DNA from: an uncultured Oceanospirillaceae bacterium
GTDB taxonomy: Bacteria; Pseudomonadota; Gammaproteobacteria; Pseudomonadales; Oceanobacteraceae
DNA: 21,821 bases
Assembly: GCA_937974825.1 (NCBI GenBank)
Contig: CALJVD010000113.1
Coordinates: forward strand, 1 to 21,821
Reading direction: 5' to 3'
The notes beneath the pieces were generated by a model, which saw only the letters and a program-made list of their open reading frames with translations, was not told the DNA's origin and did not search any database. Below, one piece after another: positions 1 through 8,797 of the stretch; the first letter of the stretch is position 1, and the number at the start of each line of letters is the position of its first letter. A program made the position numbers and the translations under genes.

Positions 1-2
1 AA

Positions 3-512
3 TTAGCAACGCTTGGCAGTATTAATACCGATACCTTCTTAGGCGTGTTAGCACAAGCTTCAGGCATTAATGGATTGTTGGCTGCGATTAAGACCGTTGC
101 AGAAAGCGCATATTTAGAATTGGCCGTGCGTATGTTCGCAGGGCTTGCATTAGCGACCTCGTTTTTAGGGGTAGCATTGGGGTTGTTCGATTTCTTAGCC
201 GATGTCTTTAAGCGTAAAAACAATACTCTAGGTAGGTTTCAAACTAGCTTGCTTACCTTTATACCCCCTTTGTTTTTTGCCTTATTTTACCCTAAAGGCT
301 TTGTTTTTGCCTTAGGGTTTGCAGCCATCGCTTTGGCTGTTCTTTCGTTATTATTACCGTCAATGCTGGCACTTAAAACACGTAAGCAACATGAACAGAG
401 ATATCAGGTTAAAGGCGGAAAACTTAGTTTATATGGAGTGTTTGGGTTAGGGTTGATGATTATTGTGATTCAACTCGCCATAGTTGGTGGAGCATTACCA
501 GAGGTAGGCTAG
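3..512 (+). CDS. Aromatic amino acid permease, TyrP/Mtr type (C-terminal fragment, 5' end outside window)
   Basis: The reading frame is open from base 3, so the gene enters from the left and only about its last 169 residues are present. The internal GTG at 45 is not a start. The sequence has long hydrophobic stretches and the blocks LALATSFLGVALGLFDFLAD, LLTFIPPLFFALFYPKGFV and a final IVGGALPEVG, which I recognise from the C-terminal third of the hydroxy/aromatic amino acid permease family (tyrosine permease TyrP, tryptophan permease Mtr). Such proteins are inner-membrane proton symporters for tyrosine or tryptophan. About three membrane segments are visible, with a basic loop (TRKQHEQRYQVKGGK) before the last one. 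Whether the substrate is tyrosine or tryptophan cannot be told from this part; the resemblance to TyrP is the stronger. The gene ends 114 bp before smc, and I see no convincing terminator between them. Confidence 0.85.
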   Translation, partial: LATLGSINTDTFLGVLAQASGINGLLAAIKTVAESAYLELAVRMFAGLALATSFLGVALGLFDFLADVFKRKNNTLGRFQTSLLTFIPPLFFALFYPKGFVFALGFAAIALAVLSLLLPSMLALKTRKQHEQRYQVKGGKLSLYGVFGLGLMIIVIQLAIVGGALPEVG

Positions 513-626
513 CCTTACTTACAGGCAGTGAATGGCTATAAATATCTGAATAGTATCTTGGACGATTTAACCATCGTCATCTTGTGTTAATATCGATGCC
601 AGCGTTTTTTAGGGAATAATAATTAT

Positions 627-3600
627 ATGCGGCTAAAAGCCATAAAACTGGCCGGTTTTAAATCCTTTGTAGATCCTACGACAGTTTCATTTGCCACTAA
701 TATGACGGGCATTGTGGGACCAAATGGTTGCGGTAAATCTAACACCATTGATGCGGTGCGTTGGGTGATGGGGGAAAGCTCGGCTAAGTATCTGCGTGGT
801 GACTCGATGACCGACGTTATTTTTAACGGTTCGGCAGAACGTAAGCCCGTGGGCAAGGCAAGCGTTGAACTAGTTTTCGATAACAGTGATAGAAGCCTAA
901 AGGGTGAGTACGCTGCCTATAATGAAATCAGTGTTCGTCGACAGGTAACACGTGACGGGCAATCTTTATATTTTCTAAACGGTACTAAATGTCGTCGTAA
1001 AGACGTGACAGATATCTTCCTAGGTACCGGTCTTGGCCCTCGCTCTTACGCCATTATTGAGCAGGGTATGATTTCTCGTTTAATCGAATCCAAGCCAGAT
1101 GAGTTACGAGTGTATGTTGAAGAAGCAGCAGGTATTTCTAAATATAAAGAGCGTCGTCGTGACACAGAAAACCGCATGCGCCGTACGCAAGAAAACCTAG
1201 AGCGCTTAAGTGATATTCGCCAAGAGTTAGATCGCCAATTATCGCACTTGCAGCGACAAGCCGAAGCTGCAGAAAAATACAAAGAGCTTAAAGCCCAAGA
1301 ACGAGAAAAGAAAGCTCAGTTACAAGCATTAAAGTGGCAAGTGTTGGATGAAGATTACCGTCAACGCGAGCTGCAAATTGCCCAGCATGAAACACAGTTC
1401 GAAGCCCATATGGCAGAACAGCGAGCAGTGGATGCTGAAATAGAGTCGTTACGCCAAGAGCACTATGAGAAGACACAGGTGTTCGACCTGGCACAAAACA
1501 AGTATTACGAAGTAGGTGCACATATTGCTCGCCAAGAGCAAAAAATAGAACATCAATCACAAATGAGCTTTCAGCTTGATCGTGATATGGCCGACGTTGA
1601 AAAGCAAATATTTGATACGCAGCGTGCCTTAGAAAATGACCAACTGCAGTTAGAAGAGGTCAGTGCCGAACTGGAAATGTTTGAGCCCGAGCTAGACTTA
1701 TTATTGGCTGAACAAGAAGAAGCTAGTATTCAACTAATGAGCGCCGAAGAAGCTCAGCAAACTTGGCAAGAAAGCTGGGATGCCTTTACCGCACGTGCCA
1801 GTGAACCTACGCGTCAGGCAGAAGTAACTCAGACAAAGATTCAGTCAGCTGAACAGCAAATACTCCGTTTAGAACAACAGCAACAGCGCTTACAAGCCGA
1901 GCTAGAGCAGCTTGCACACAACCCTGAAAATGAAGAAATTATTCTTCTGCGTGAAGAAGTCAGTGAATTAGAACTGCAAGCCGAAAGCCAACAAGAAGCC
2001 TTTGAATTACAGCAAAGTTTATTACAAGAAGGTCGAGAGAAACTAGAAACACTGCGTGTTCAATACGATGAAGGTAAATCTCGTTTAGTACAGTTACAAA
2101 GCCGTGAGGCAACATTGCAGGCTCTGCAAAAAGCCGCCTTAGGTCAGGGCTCCGAATCTGTGAGTCATTGGCTTGAAAGCCATCAGCTAGCTCGTAAACC
2201 CCGTTTAGCAGAACGCATACAGGTGGAGTCAGGCTGGGAAGTAGCGGTTGAAACCGTATTAGGAGAGTACCTCCAAGCGGTCGTGATAGATGACTTAGAT
2301 CCCGTGCAGCATTGGCTAGAAGGGTTTAAAGAAGGGCAATTAGCGCTATGGTCGAGTAGTGCGAGCACCTCCACAGCCGCAGCGGATACGCTCTTAAGTA
2401 AAGTGCAAAGTAACGAAGAGCTGAGTGGCTTATTACACGGCGTAAAAACAGCATCAAATCTGGCCGAGGCGTTATCAATGCGCGCATCTCTAGCGGCCCA
2501 TGAAACAGTGATAACACCAGAAGGCGTATGGCTAAGTAAACAATGGCTAAGAGTAAATAAAGCCGCCGATGGCGAAGGTGGAATGTTAGCTCGCCAACAA
2601 GAACTAGAGTTACTTGAAGAGCAAGTAGAAGAGCTCGATATACAAGTTGAGGAATGGGAAGTCGATTTAGATGCAGCGCAACTAAATTTACGTTCTTTAG
2701 AGCAGCAGCGTGATAACGCCCAGCGAGAACAGCAACAGCTTAGTCAAAAGCTAATGCAGTTATCTTCTCAATTATCGGGCAAGCAAGCGCGTGCAGAGCA
2801 GTTTAATATTCGCAGTACTAAGCTTGAGCAAGAGCTACAAGAAGTGAAAGAGCTGCAAGTATTAGAACGTGAAGAAGCAGAAATGCTCCGTCTGGCTTGG
2901 CAAGAAGCTATGGCTGCCGTAGATACAGACAGTGATGAACGCGATCGCTTGCAAGCTCAACGACAGCAAGTACAGCAGCAACTTGAGCAAGCTCGAGGGC
3001 AAAGCCGTGCTCAGCAAGAGCAGGCGCATCAGTTGCAGTTGAAAGTTCAGGGGTTAAGAAACAGGCAGCAAGGAATTGAGCAAGCCGTTGAGCGTTTAGC
3101 CGAACAAATGCAGCGCTTAAATGAGCGCAAAGAGCAAATCCAATCAAATCAAAAAATTGACCACAGCAGCGACCTAGAAGAGCTAAAGTTACAGTTAGAA
3201 GAAATGCTAGAGCGTCGCTTAGAGGCTGAAGGCAATATGCAAACAGCACGACAGCAGTTGCACGCTGTCGATACTCGTATGAGAGAACTAGAGCAATTAC
3301 GACAAGCGGCTGAGCAGAAGTCGCTGGATGTGCGTAATGAATTAGAGAAAGTTCGACTTGAGTGCCAAGCGTTAGATATTCGCCGCCAAGCATTGATCGA
3401 GCAGCTTCGCGAAGAGAATCTAACCTTAAAAGAGGTATTAGAAAACTTAAGCGAGGATGCTGATATCAATGAGTGGCAACGACAGTTAGAAGATATTAGT
3501 AGTCGAATTCAGCGATTAGGGGCTATTAACCTTGCGGCTATTGATGAATACAAAACTCAGTCTGAGCGACAGCAGTACCTGGCTTCTCAATACGATGATT

Positions 3601-4130
3601 TAGAAAAAGCGCTTAACACACTAGAAGGCGCAATTGAAAAAATCGATAAAGAAACTCGTAATCGCTTTAAAGACACCTTCGACAAAATTAATGAAGGCTT
3701 AGCAGAATTGTTTCCTAAAGTGTTTGGTGGTGGTCATGCCTCGTTAGAGCTCACCGGTGATGATATGCTCAGCACAGGTGTTGCTATTATGGCGCGTCCG
3801 CCAGGTAAGAAAAACAGTACCATTCACTTGCTGTCGGGGGGAGAAAAAGCCTTAACAGCTATCGCTTTAGTATTCTCGATCTTCCAACTAAATCCAGCGC
3901 CGTTTTGTATGCTGGATGAAGTCGATGCTCCTCTCGATGATGCGAACGTGGGGCGTTATGCTCGACTCGTTAAAGCCATGAGTGAAAAGGTACAATTTAT
4001 TTATATCACTCATAATAAAATTGCTATGGAAATGGCATCTCAACTTATGGGTGTCACAATGCATGAACCAGGTGTGTCTAGATTGGTCACAGTGAATGTG
4101 GAAGAGGCCGCGGTATTAATAGAACAGTAA
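627..4130 (+). CDS. smc: Chromosome segregation ATPase SMC
   Basis: This is the core subunit of the SMC-ScpAB condensin, which compacts and segregates the chromosome by extruding DNA loops. Its 1167 residues are the usual length. The N-terminal head carries Walker A GPNGCGKS at residues 31-38. Two long coiled-coil arms rich in Gln, Glu and Leu flank a hinge at roughly residues 500-665. The C-terminal head has the ABC signature LSGGEK (1069-1074) and Walker B MLDEVDAPLDD with D1097 and E1098. All ATPase motifs are intact. The ATG at 627 is preceded by AGGGA about 11 bases upstream. zipA follows after 102 bp and ligA after that, the order I recall from Pseudomonas. The scpA and scpB partners are not in this window. 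Having SMC argues against an enterobacterial or Vibrio-type genome, which would use MukBEF. Confidence 0.97.
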   Translation: MRLKAIKLAGFKSFVDPTTVSFATNMTGIVGPNGCGKSNTIDAVRWVMGESSAKYLRGDSMTDVIFNGSAERKPVGKASVELVFDNSDRSLKGEYAAYNEISVRRQVTRDGQSLYFLNGTKCRRKDVTDIFLGTGLGPRSYAIIEQGMISRLIESKPDELRVYVEEAAGISKYKERRRDTENRMRRTQENLERLSDIRQELDRQLSHLQRQAEAAEKYKELKAQEREKKAQLQALKWQVLDEDYRQRELQIAQHETQFEAHMAEQRAVDAEIESLRQEHYEKTQVFDLAQNKYYEVGAHIARQEQKIEHQSQMSFQLDRDMADVEKQIFDTQRALENDQLQLEEVSAELEMFEPELDLLLAEQEEASIQLMSAEEAQQTWQESWDAFTARASEPTRQAEVTQTKIQSAEQQILRLEQQQQRLQAELEQLAHNPENEEIILLREEVSELELQAESQQEAFELQQSLLQEGREKLETLRVQYDEGKSRLVQLQSREATLQALQKAALGQGSESVSHWLESHQLARKPRLAERIQVESGWEVAVETVLGEYLQAVVIDDLDPVQHWLEGFKEGQLALWSSSASTSTAAADTLLSKVQSNEELSGLLHGVKTASNLAEALSMRASLAAHETVITPEGVWLSKQWLRVNKAADGEGGMLARQQELELLEEQVEELDIQVEEWEVDLDAAQLNLRSLEQQRDNAQREQQQLSQKLMQLSSQLSGKQARAEQFNIRSTKLEQELQEVKELQVLEREEAEMLRLAWQEAMAAVDTDSDERDRLQAQRQQVQQQLEQARGQSRAQQEQAHQLQLKVQGLRNRQQGIEQAVERLAEQMQRLNERKEQIQSNQKIDHSSDLEELKLQLEEMLERRLEAEGNMQTARQQLHAVDTRMRELEQLRQAAEQKSLDVRNELEKVRLECQALDIRRQALIEQLREENLTLKEVLENLSEDADINEWQRQLEDISSRIQRLGAINLAAIDEYKTQSERQQYLASQYDDLEKALNTLEGAIEKIDKETRNRFKDTFDKINEGLAELFPKVFGGGHASLELTGDDMLSTGVAIMARPPGKKNSTIHLLSGGEKALTAIALVFSIFQLNPAPFCMLDEVDAPLDDANVGRYARLVKAMSEKVQFIYITHNKIAMEMASQLMGVTMHEPGVSRLVTVNVEEAAVLIEQ

Positions 4131-4232
4131 AGAATTACTGCAAAAAAAGCCGATTTATGTAAAACTTTGCGAATTATTTATATTATTAGCGTCTTAGTAG
4201 CGTAACTTTTAGTTTTTTGAGGTTTTTATAGT

Positions 4233-5660
4233 ATGGAATGGAGTTGGCGCACCGTTTTAATTCTCCTCGGCTTGTTGTTAGTCGCCGGGGTGCTGTTCGA
4301 TGGTTTTAGACGTATGCGTAAGGCGCGTGCAGAAGCATTGCGCTTTGATTTAGAAAAGGAAGTTGGTTCAGACGAACTCTATCATAACCCAGAATTACCA
4401 GGCACTTATCGTGTTGTTGGTTCACATACCACCGATGCTTCATACGTAGATGATCCTATCTTTGCACAAGATGATACTGAAGAAGTTCATGTACAAGAGC
4501 CGTTTTTTGATGAAGAACCCGCAGCAGCAGAAAACATAGTTGTAAGTACATCTGCTGTTGATGATGTTGCCGACCAAAGTAAGTATGAAAATACAAAACC
4601 ACTAGACTCTAAAATTGAACCGGTAGATGAGCCTATTATTGAACAAGACCTGTCTATCGATGAACAAGAAGAGATGGCCGCAGACGCGAATCTTGAAGAA
4701 AATGAGTTTGAAGAGCATGAGCTTGAAGAGACAGTAGCTCAACAAAATGAGGCTCCTGAAGCTGAGACAGTGACCCCACGTCCTGTAAACTTAGATGAAG
4801 ACTTTCCGGTATTACTGGATGTAGAAGAACTAGGCGCAGAAGAAGTTGCTCCACAGCCAACCTTTGCACAAACCGAAGAAGATACTGAAATCGATTTCCA
4901 CGAAAAAGACGCTAATCCTTTCGCCGAATTAGAAATGGAAGAAGTCGATGCACCTGTTGAAGAAGTAAAAACTCAGCTTGAAGAAAATCCAATTATTGAT
5001 GAAGACGCAGACTGTTTTGCCGAGCTCAATGAAAACAACGATGAACAAAGTGTCGATGACGACTTAAGCGCTGAAAGCAATGAGTCAGAGTTAGACACAA
5101 AAGTTGAAGAAGAAACAGTTGAGAGCATTGATGCTGAAATCGAAAAGCCTACTGAACCTGCGCCACTCTTATTCGCTAGCGCTGAGGCAGAGAAACTAAG
5201 TGATAGAGCAGAACCGCAATTAGCGTTAGTCATTCATTGTATTTCGCGCGATGAAAAAGGCTTTTCAGGTGCCGATATTGTTAACCTATTTACCGAGTGT
5301 GACATTCGCTTTGGTGAGAGAGAAATCTTCCACCGATTTGAACAGCCAGGTGGCAAAGGTAATATTCAATTTTCTATAGTACACAGTTTTGAACCGCGTC
5401 ACTTCTCGCCTGAAACCATATTAGACGACCACTTCCGTGGGTTGAGCTTATTTATGAAACTGCCTGGGGCTAAAGATCCAAGCGCTGCTTACGAAGCAAT
5501 GTCGACCGTTGCACGCTTGTTAGCTAAACACTTTAATGCAGATTTGTATGATGGTGAGCGCAGTGCTTTGACTCAGCAAACCATTGAACATGAGCGCCAG
5601 CAAATTGTTGATTTTGAATTTCGACAAAAAGTGGCTGCTAGAAAACAAGCACTGTTATAG
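4233..5660 (+). CDS. zipA: Cell division protein ZipA with long acidic linker
   Basis: ZipA anchors the FtsZ ring to the inner membrane at the division site. An N-terminal transmembrane helix (about residues 7-24, TVLILLGLLLVAGVLFDGF) is followed by a basic patch RRMRKAR. A low-complexity linker then runs from about 40 to 325 and is very rich in Glu and Asp. The C-terminal FtsZ-binding domain starts near residue 328 (PQLALVIHCISRDEKGFSG) and includes REIFHRFEQPGGKG and the GLSLFMKLPGAKDP block. At 475 residues it is much longer than E. coli ZipA (about 330), whose linker is Pro/Gln-rich; the extra length is nearly all in the acidic linker. GAGG lies about 10 bases before the ATG. The 102-bp gap after smc is AT-rich with -10-like hexamers but no clear -35. 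ligA follows after 12 bp, so the two are probably co-transcribed. Confidence 0.94.
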   Translation: MEWSWRTVLILLGLLLVAGVLFDGFRRMRKARAEALRFDLEKEVGSDELYHNPELPGTYRVVGSHTTDASYVDDPIFAQDDTEEVHVQEPFFDEEPAAAENIVVSTSAVDDVADQSKYENTKPLDSKIEPVDEPIIEQDLSIDEQEEMAADANLEENEFEEHELEETVAQQNEAPEAETVTPRPVNLDEDFPVLLDVEELGAEEVAPQPTFAQTEEDTEIDFHEKDANPFAELEMEEVDAPVEEVKTQLEENPIIDEDADCFAELNENNDEQSVDDDLSAESNESELDTKVEEETVESIDAEIEKPTEPAPLLFASAEAEKLSDRAEPQLALVIHCISRDEKGFSGADIVNLFTECDIRFGEREIFHRFEQPGGKGNIQFSIVHSFEPRHFSPETILDDHFRGLSLFMKLPGAKDPSAAYEAMSTVARLLAKHFNADLYDGERSALTQQTIEHERQQIVDFEFRQKVAARKQALL

Positions 5661-5672
5661 TCACTTATTATT

Positions 5673-7748
5673 ATGAACCAACAAAATGATCTATTTGCCG
5701 ATGAACCGCAGGGTTCTTCGGCCACTTCTTCTGATATCCAACAAAAGCTTACCCAGTTAAAAGATATTATTAATGAGCATAACTATCGCTATTATGCGTT
5801 AGATGAGCCAAGTATTCCTGATGCCGAATACGATCGACTCATGCGTGAACTACAGGCATTAGAAACTGCTCATCCAGAACTGGTAACTCCAGATTCGCCG
5901 ACACAAAAAGTAGGTGCGCCGGCGTTAACTCGTTTTGAAGAAGTCGCTCATGAAATGCCTATGTTGTCGTTAGACAACGCCATGGATAAACCCGAATTCT
6001 TAGCGTTTTATCAGCGCCTACAAGAGCGTTTAAATACGTCAGATGATGTTGAGTTAGTGTGTGAGCCAAAATTAGATGGGCTAGCCATTAGCTTACTGTA
6101 TGAAGAAGGTGTCTTAGTACGTGCCGCCACCCGTGGAGATGGTCAGACGGGTGAGAATGTAACAGCTAACGTACGCACTATTAAAAATATTCCCTTACGA
6201 TTGCATGGTGACAATGTTCCAGCACGCGTAGAAATACGTGGCGAGGTGTATATTCCTTTGCAAGGGTTTGAAGAGTTAAACCAACGTGCCATAGAGCAGG
6301 GTGAGAAAACCTTTGCAAACCCACGCAATGCGGCAGCCGGTTCATTAAGACAATTAGACTCCTCGGTTACAGCAAAGCGCCCATTAGAGTTTTGTTCGTA
6401 TGGGATGGGTGTTGTCAGTGATGATTATGCTATTCCTGCCACCTACAGTGAAATCCTTGAGCAGATAAAACGCTGGGGTGTGCGTATCAATGAACAAATG
6501 CGAGTGGTTAAAGACTTTGCAGACGCTCAAACATTTTATGAGAATTTAGGCGAAAAGCGTGCGGCACTGCCTTATGAAATTGATGGCACAGTATTTAAAG
6601 TTAATAGTCTCGCATTACAGCAGACGCTAGGTTTTGTTGCGCGTGCGCCGCGTTGGGCAATTGCCTATAAGTTTCCAGCAGTAGAAGAATTGACCGTACT
6701 ACAAGGAGTGGATTTCCAAGTAGGGCGTACCGGTGCTTTAACGCCTGTAGCGCGTTTAAAACCAGTACAGGTGGCCGGTGTTACTGTCTCTAATGCTACC
6801 TTGCACAATATGGATGAAATTACTCGTTTAGACGTTCGTATCGGTGACACTATTATTATTCGTCGCGCGGGTGATGTTATTCCTAAAGTCGTCTCGGTTG
6901 TGTTAGAGCGTCGTCCAGATAACTCTCAAGAAATTCTATTACCAAGTCATTGCCCCGTCTGTGACTCTTTAGTTGAACGAGTAGAAGGCGAAGCCGTAGC
7001 GCGTTGTACCGGTGGTCTAATTTGTGCGGCGCAACGCAAAGAGGCTATTAAACACTTTGCCTCGCGTACAGCGATGGATATCGAAGGCCTGGGTGATAAA
7101 TTAATCGAACAGCTGGTGGACGAAGATTTAATTGATAACGTTGCCGATCTATTTTATCTGACAAAAGAGCAGCTCGCCTCGCTTGAGCGTATGGCTGAAA
7201 AATCTGCACAAAATATATTGGATGCGTTAGAAACCTCTAAACAGACCACTCTTGGGCGTTTTATATACGCATTAGGCATACGTGAGGTGGGTGTAGTTAC
7301 AGCAAACAACCTAGCGGCGCATTTTGGTTTTTTACAGCGAATTATTGATGCCGATATCGAGCACTTATTAGAGGTTCCTGATGTAGGCGTTATTGTGGCG
7401 TCTCACGTAAACAACTTTTTTACAGAACCACACAACTTAACCGTCATAGAACAACTACAGAAGGCCGGTGTTAACTGGATTGAACAAGAACCAGTGGCTG
7501 CTACCGACCTACCATTAACTGGGCAAACCGCTGTTATTACAGGAACTCTGGTTCAAAGTGGGATGAGTCGCACAGAAGCAAAAGAAAAGCTCGAAGCACT
7601 AGGCTGTAAAGTGGCTGGTAGTGTTTCTTCAAAAACAAGCTTTGTCGTCGCAGGTGAGAAAGCCGGCTCGAAACTGACAAAAGCGTTAGAGTTAAACGTA
7701 AACGTATTGTACGAAGACGACTTTTTAGAGTTCTTAGAGCAATATTAA
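5673..7748 (+). CDS. ligA: NAD+-dependent DNA ligase LigA
   Basis: LigA seals nicks in duplex DNA using NAD+, joining Okazaki fragments and finishing repair. Its 691 residues contain all family parts. The Ia domain has HNYRYYALDEPSIPDAEYDRLM. The adenylation motif is KLDG with the AMP-accepting lysine K133, followed by TRGDGQTGENVT. An OB-fold leads to a Cys4 zinc finger (C427, C430, C445, C451). Helix-hairpin-helix repeats and a C-terminal BRCT domain (from about residue 610, LTGQTAVITGTL) complete it. About 20 residues precede domain Ia. I keep the first ATG because the next Met is near residue 57, inside domain Ia. No good Shine-Dalgarno sequence precedes the ATG, which lies 12 bp after the zipA stop, so translation may depend on ribosomes leaving zipA. 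A strong terminator follows the stop at once. Confidence 0.97.
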   Translation: MNQQNDLFADEPQGSSATSSDIQQKLTQLKDIINEHNYRYYALDEPSIPDAEYDRLMRELQALETAHPELVTPDSPTQKVGAPALTRFEEVAHEMPMLSLDNAMDKPEFLAFYQRLQERLNTSDDVELVCEPKLDGLAISLLYEEGVLVRAATRGDGQTGENVTANVRTIKNIPLRLHGDNVPARVEIRGEVYIPLQGFEELNQRAIEQGEKTFANPRNAAAGSLRQLDSSVTAKRPLEFCSYGMGVVSDDYAIPATYSEILEQIKRWGVRINEQMRVVKDFADAQTFYENLGEKRAALPYEIDGTVFKVNSLALQQTLGFVARAPRWAIAYKFPAVEELTVLQGVDFQVGRTGALTPVARLKPVQVAGVTVSNATLHNMDEITRLDVRIGDTIIIRRAGDVIPKVVSVVLERRPDNSQEILLPSHCPVCDSLVERVEGEAVARCTGGLICAAQRKEAIKHFASRTAMDIEGLGDKLIEQLVDEDLIDNVADLFYLTKEQLASLERMAEKSAQNILDALETSKQTTLGRFIYALGIREVGVVTANNLAAHFGFLQRIIDADIEHLLEVPDVGVIVASHVNNFFTEPHNLTVIEQLQKAGVNWIEQEPVAATDLPLTGQTAVITGTLVQSGMSRTEAKEKLEALGCKVAGSVSSKTSFVVAGEKAGSKLTKALELNVNVLYEDDFLEFLEQY

Positions 7749-7783
7749 AAAAGGCTTAGCGGATAAACCGCTCAGCCTTTTTA
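7748..7783. terminator. Bidirectional intrinsic terminator between ligA and the DUF2750 gene
   Basis: The A-run and AGGCT-T-AGCGG pair with CCGCT-C-AGCCT and a T-run around an ATAAA loop, with one internal T/C mismatch. The A-tract on the left and T-tract on the right let the hairpin work in both directions, serving ligA (plus) and the convergent minus-strand operon. Confidence 0.85.
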
Positions 7784-7791
7784 TAACCGAA

Positions 7792-8166
7792 TTAGCCGCG
7801 TAAATCGTCGTCTAATTCATCAGGTTCTACGAGTAGAGACTCTTCTTCTAGGTTTGGAAAGACCACCAACAGGGTTTCATCATTCTTTAACCCTTTCGTC
7901 CAACGCTTTAACCATAGATCTAAAGCAATGCTTTTAGGTTTGCAATCACTCCAGTCACCCGTTGCCCATTGCGCTGCGTAATCGGCATGTGGCCAGATGG
8001 GTAAACAGTTATCGCCTTCGGCACTTAAAGTCACCCAACCTTCATCGTTTGCCAGGCTCCAAATTTCACCGTGTTCGGTCACTTTATCGATAAAGTACTG
8101 ATAACGCTGGTAGTTAGACAGGGTCAGGGTGTTGTCGCGTTCAGTGGTAGATAATTCAAAGCTCAT
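7792..8166 (-). CDS. DUF2750 family protein
   Basis: The family is recognised from YQYFIDKVTEHGEIWSLAND, EGWVTLSAEGDNCLPIWPHA and the C-terminal VFPNLEEESLLVEPDEL; its function is unknown. I start it at the ATG at 8166 (124 residues). An upstream in-frame GTG at 8181 would add only five residues. The ATG overlaps the TAA of the preceding zinc-ribbon gene as TAATG, which is the typical arrangement for translational coupling. The protein is soluble and acidic at its C-terminus (DELDDDLRG), with no signal peptide and no recognisable catalytic motif. It is the last gene of the arsC-wrbA-DUF2069 operon and ends at the shared terminator. Family assignment is by eye; no role is inferred. Confidence 0.8.
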   Translation of the reverse strand: MSFELSTTERDNTLTLSNYQRYQYFIDKVTEHGEIWSLANDEGWVTLSAEGDNCLPIWPHADYAAQWATGDWSDCKPKSIALDLWLKRWTKGLKNDETLLVVFPNLEEESLLVEPDELDDDLRG

Positions 8167-8396
8167 TATTCGCCTTCCCACTCGCCATCGGTTTCATCGT
8201 CAGCGATTTCAGTCACTACGGTATCACCACACTTAGCACACTTACCTTCGATATAAACCACGCCTTCGCGCTCGTATTCTTTAGGTTCGATCATACCTAA
8301 GTCCATTTCTAGACAAGTATTGCAAAAAGTTTGTGTTAAGAAGGCTTCTTGATCTTCTTTATCACGGGCGTAAAAGTCTCGTTCTGTTATTTCCAT
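8166..8396 (-). CDS. Small acidic zinc-ribbon-like protein, function unknown
   Basis: This 76-residue protein has two CxxC knuckles, C25-N-T-C28 and C53-A-K-C56, separated by 24 residues, the layout of a zinc ribbon. The first 20 residues are charged (MEITERDFYARDKEDQEAF) and the C-terminus is strongly acidic (ADDETDGEWEGE). There are no membrane segments. It starts 20 bp after the DUF2069 gene and its stop overlaps the DUF2750 start, so it lies firmly inside the operon. The upstream GAGAA is a weak ribosome site. I do not recognise a named family. Metal binding is inferred only from the cysteine pattern; a role in RNA, protein or nucleic-acid binding is equally possible. The frame is very likely real, given the paired cysteines and the tight coupling. 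Confidence 0.75.
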   Translation of the reverse strand: MEITERDFYARDKEDQEAFLTQTFCNTCLEMDLGMIEPKEYEREGVVYIEGKCAKCGDTVVTEIADDETDGEWEGE

Positions 8397-8416
8397 TATT
8401 GGATTCTCAATAGTGT

Positions 8417-8797
8417 TTAAGAGTGTGTAAGTGGCTCTGCTTTCTTCCAGCGTGTATATAGCATGCTACTAAAAAAGAGTACAAGGGTACTGATGCTTAA
8501 TAACCAGCCCCACAGGCTTCCGCCTGGTGTGAAGGCTAATAGCACCGCTAAAACAAAATAGAACATGCTCATAAATGACAGCCAAGTCGCTGTGCGATGT
8601 CTTTTTTGTAATAACCCGGGAATTAAAATTAAGAAGGGCAGTATTTTAAATAGCCACAGTCCTAATCCTGCTAGCCATAGCATGGCAGTGCTTGCTTCGC
8701 TGTTAGCTGGTGCGTTAGCAATGGTTTGACCTAGCAGTATTAAAAGAATGAATACGTAGGTGCTGGCCATTATTCGATAAGCAATGGTGGTTTTCAT
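8417..8797 (-). CDS. DUF2069 family inner-membrane protein
   Basis: This 126-residue integral membrane protein has about four hydrophobic helices: ASTYVFILLILLGQTIA, MLWLAGLGLWLFKILPFLIL, WLSFMSMFYFVLAVLLAF and LWGWLLSISTLVLFFSSML. The motif LGLWLFKILPFLILIPGLL followed by a basic loop (LQKRHRTATW) and the FTPGGSLWGW segment fit DUF2069. The function is unknown. Its ATG overlaps the wrbA stop (TAATG), so it should be translated together with the quinone reductase. A DUF2069 gene beside wrbA and an arsC-like gene is an arrangement I recall from Pseudomonas, which supports the family call more than the sequence alone does. Confidence 0.82.
   Translation of the reverse strand: MKTTIAYRIMASTYVFILLILLGQTIANAPANSEASTAMLWLAGLGLWLFKILPFLILIPGLLQKRHRTATWLSFMSMFYFVLAVLLAFTPGGSLWGWLLSISTLVLFFSSMLYTRWKKAEPLTHS

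Noticed and set aside
45..512. Separate short membrane protein starting at the GTG at 45
   Set aside because: The frame is open to the window edge and the sequence matches the internal part of a TyrP/Mtr permease, so it is a gene fragment.
2908..3393. Antisense ORF of 161 codons inside smc (and others opposite smc, the DUF349 gene and sbcB)
   Set aside because: These lie opposite strongly supported coding sequence, resemble no known protein and mirror the codon pattern of the real gene.
8167..8181. GTG start giving DUF2750 five more residues
   Set aside because: The TAATG overlap at 8166 and the family-like N-terminus favour the ATG.
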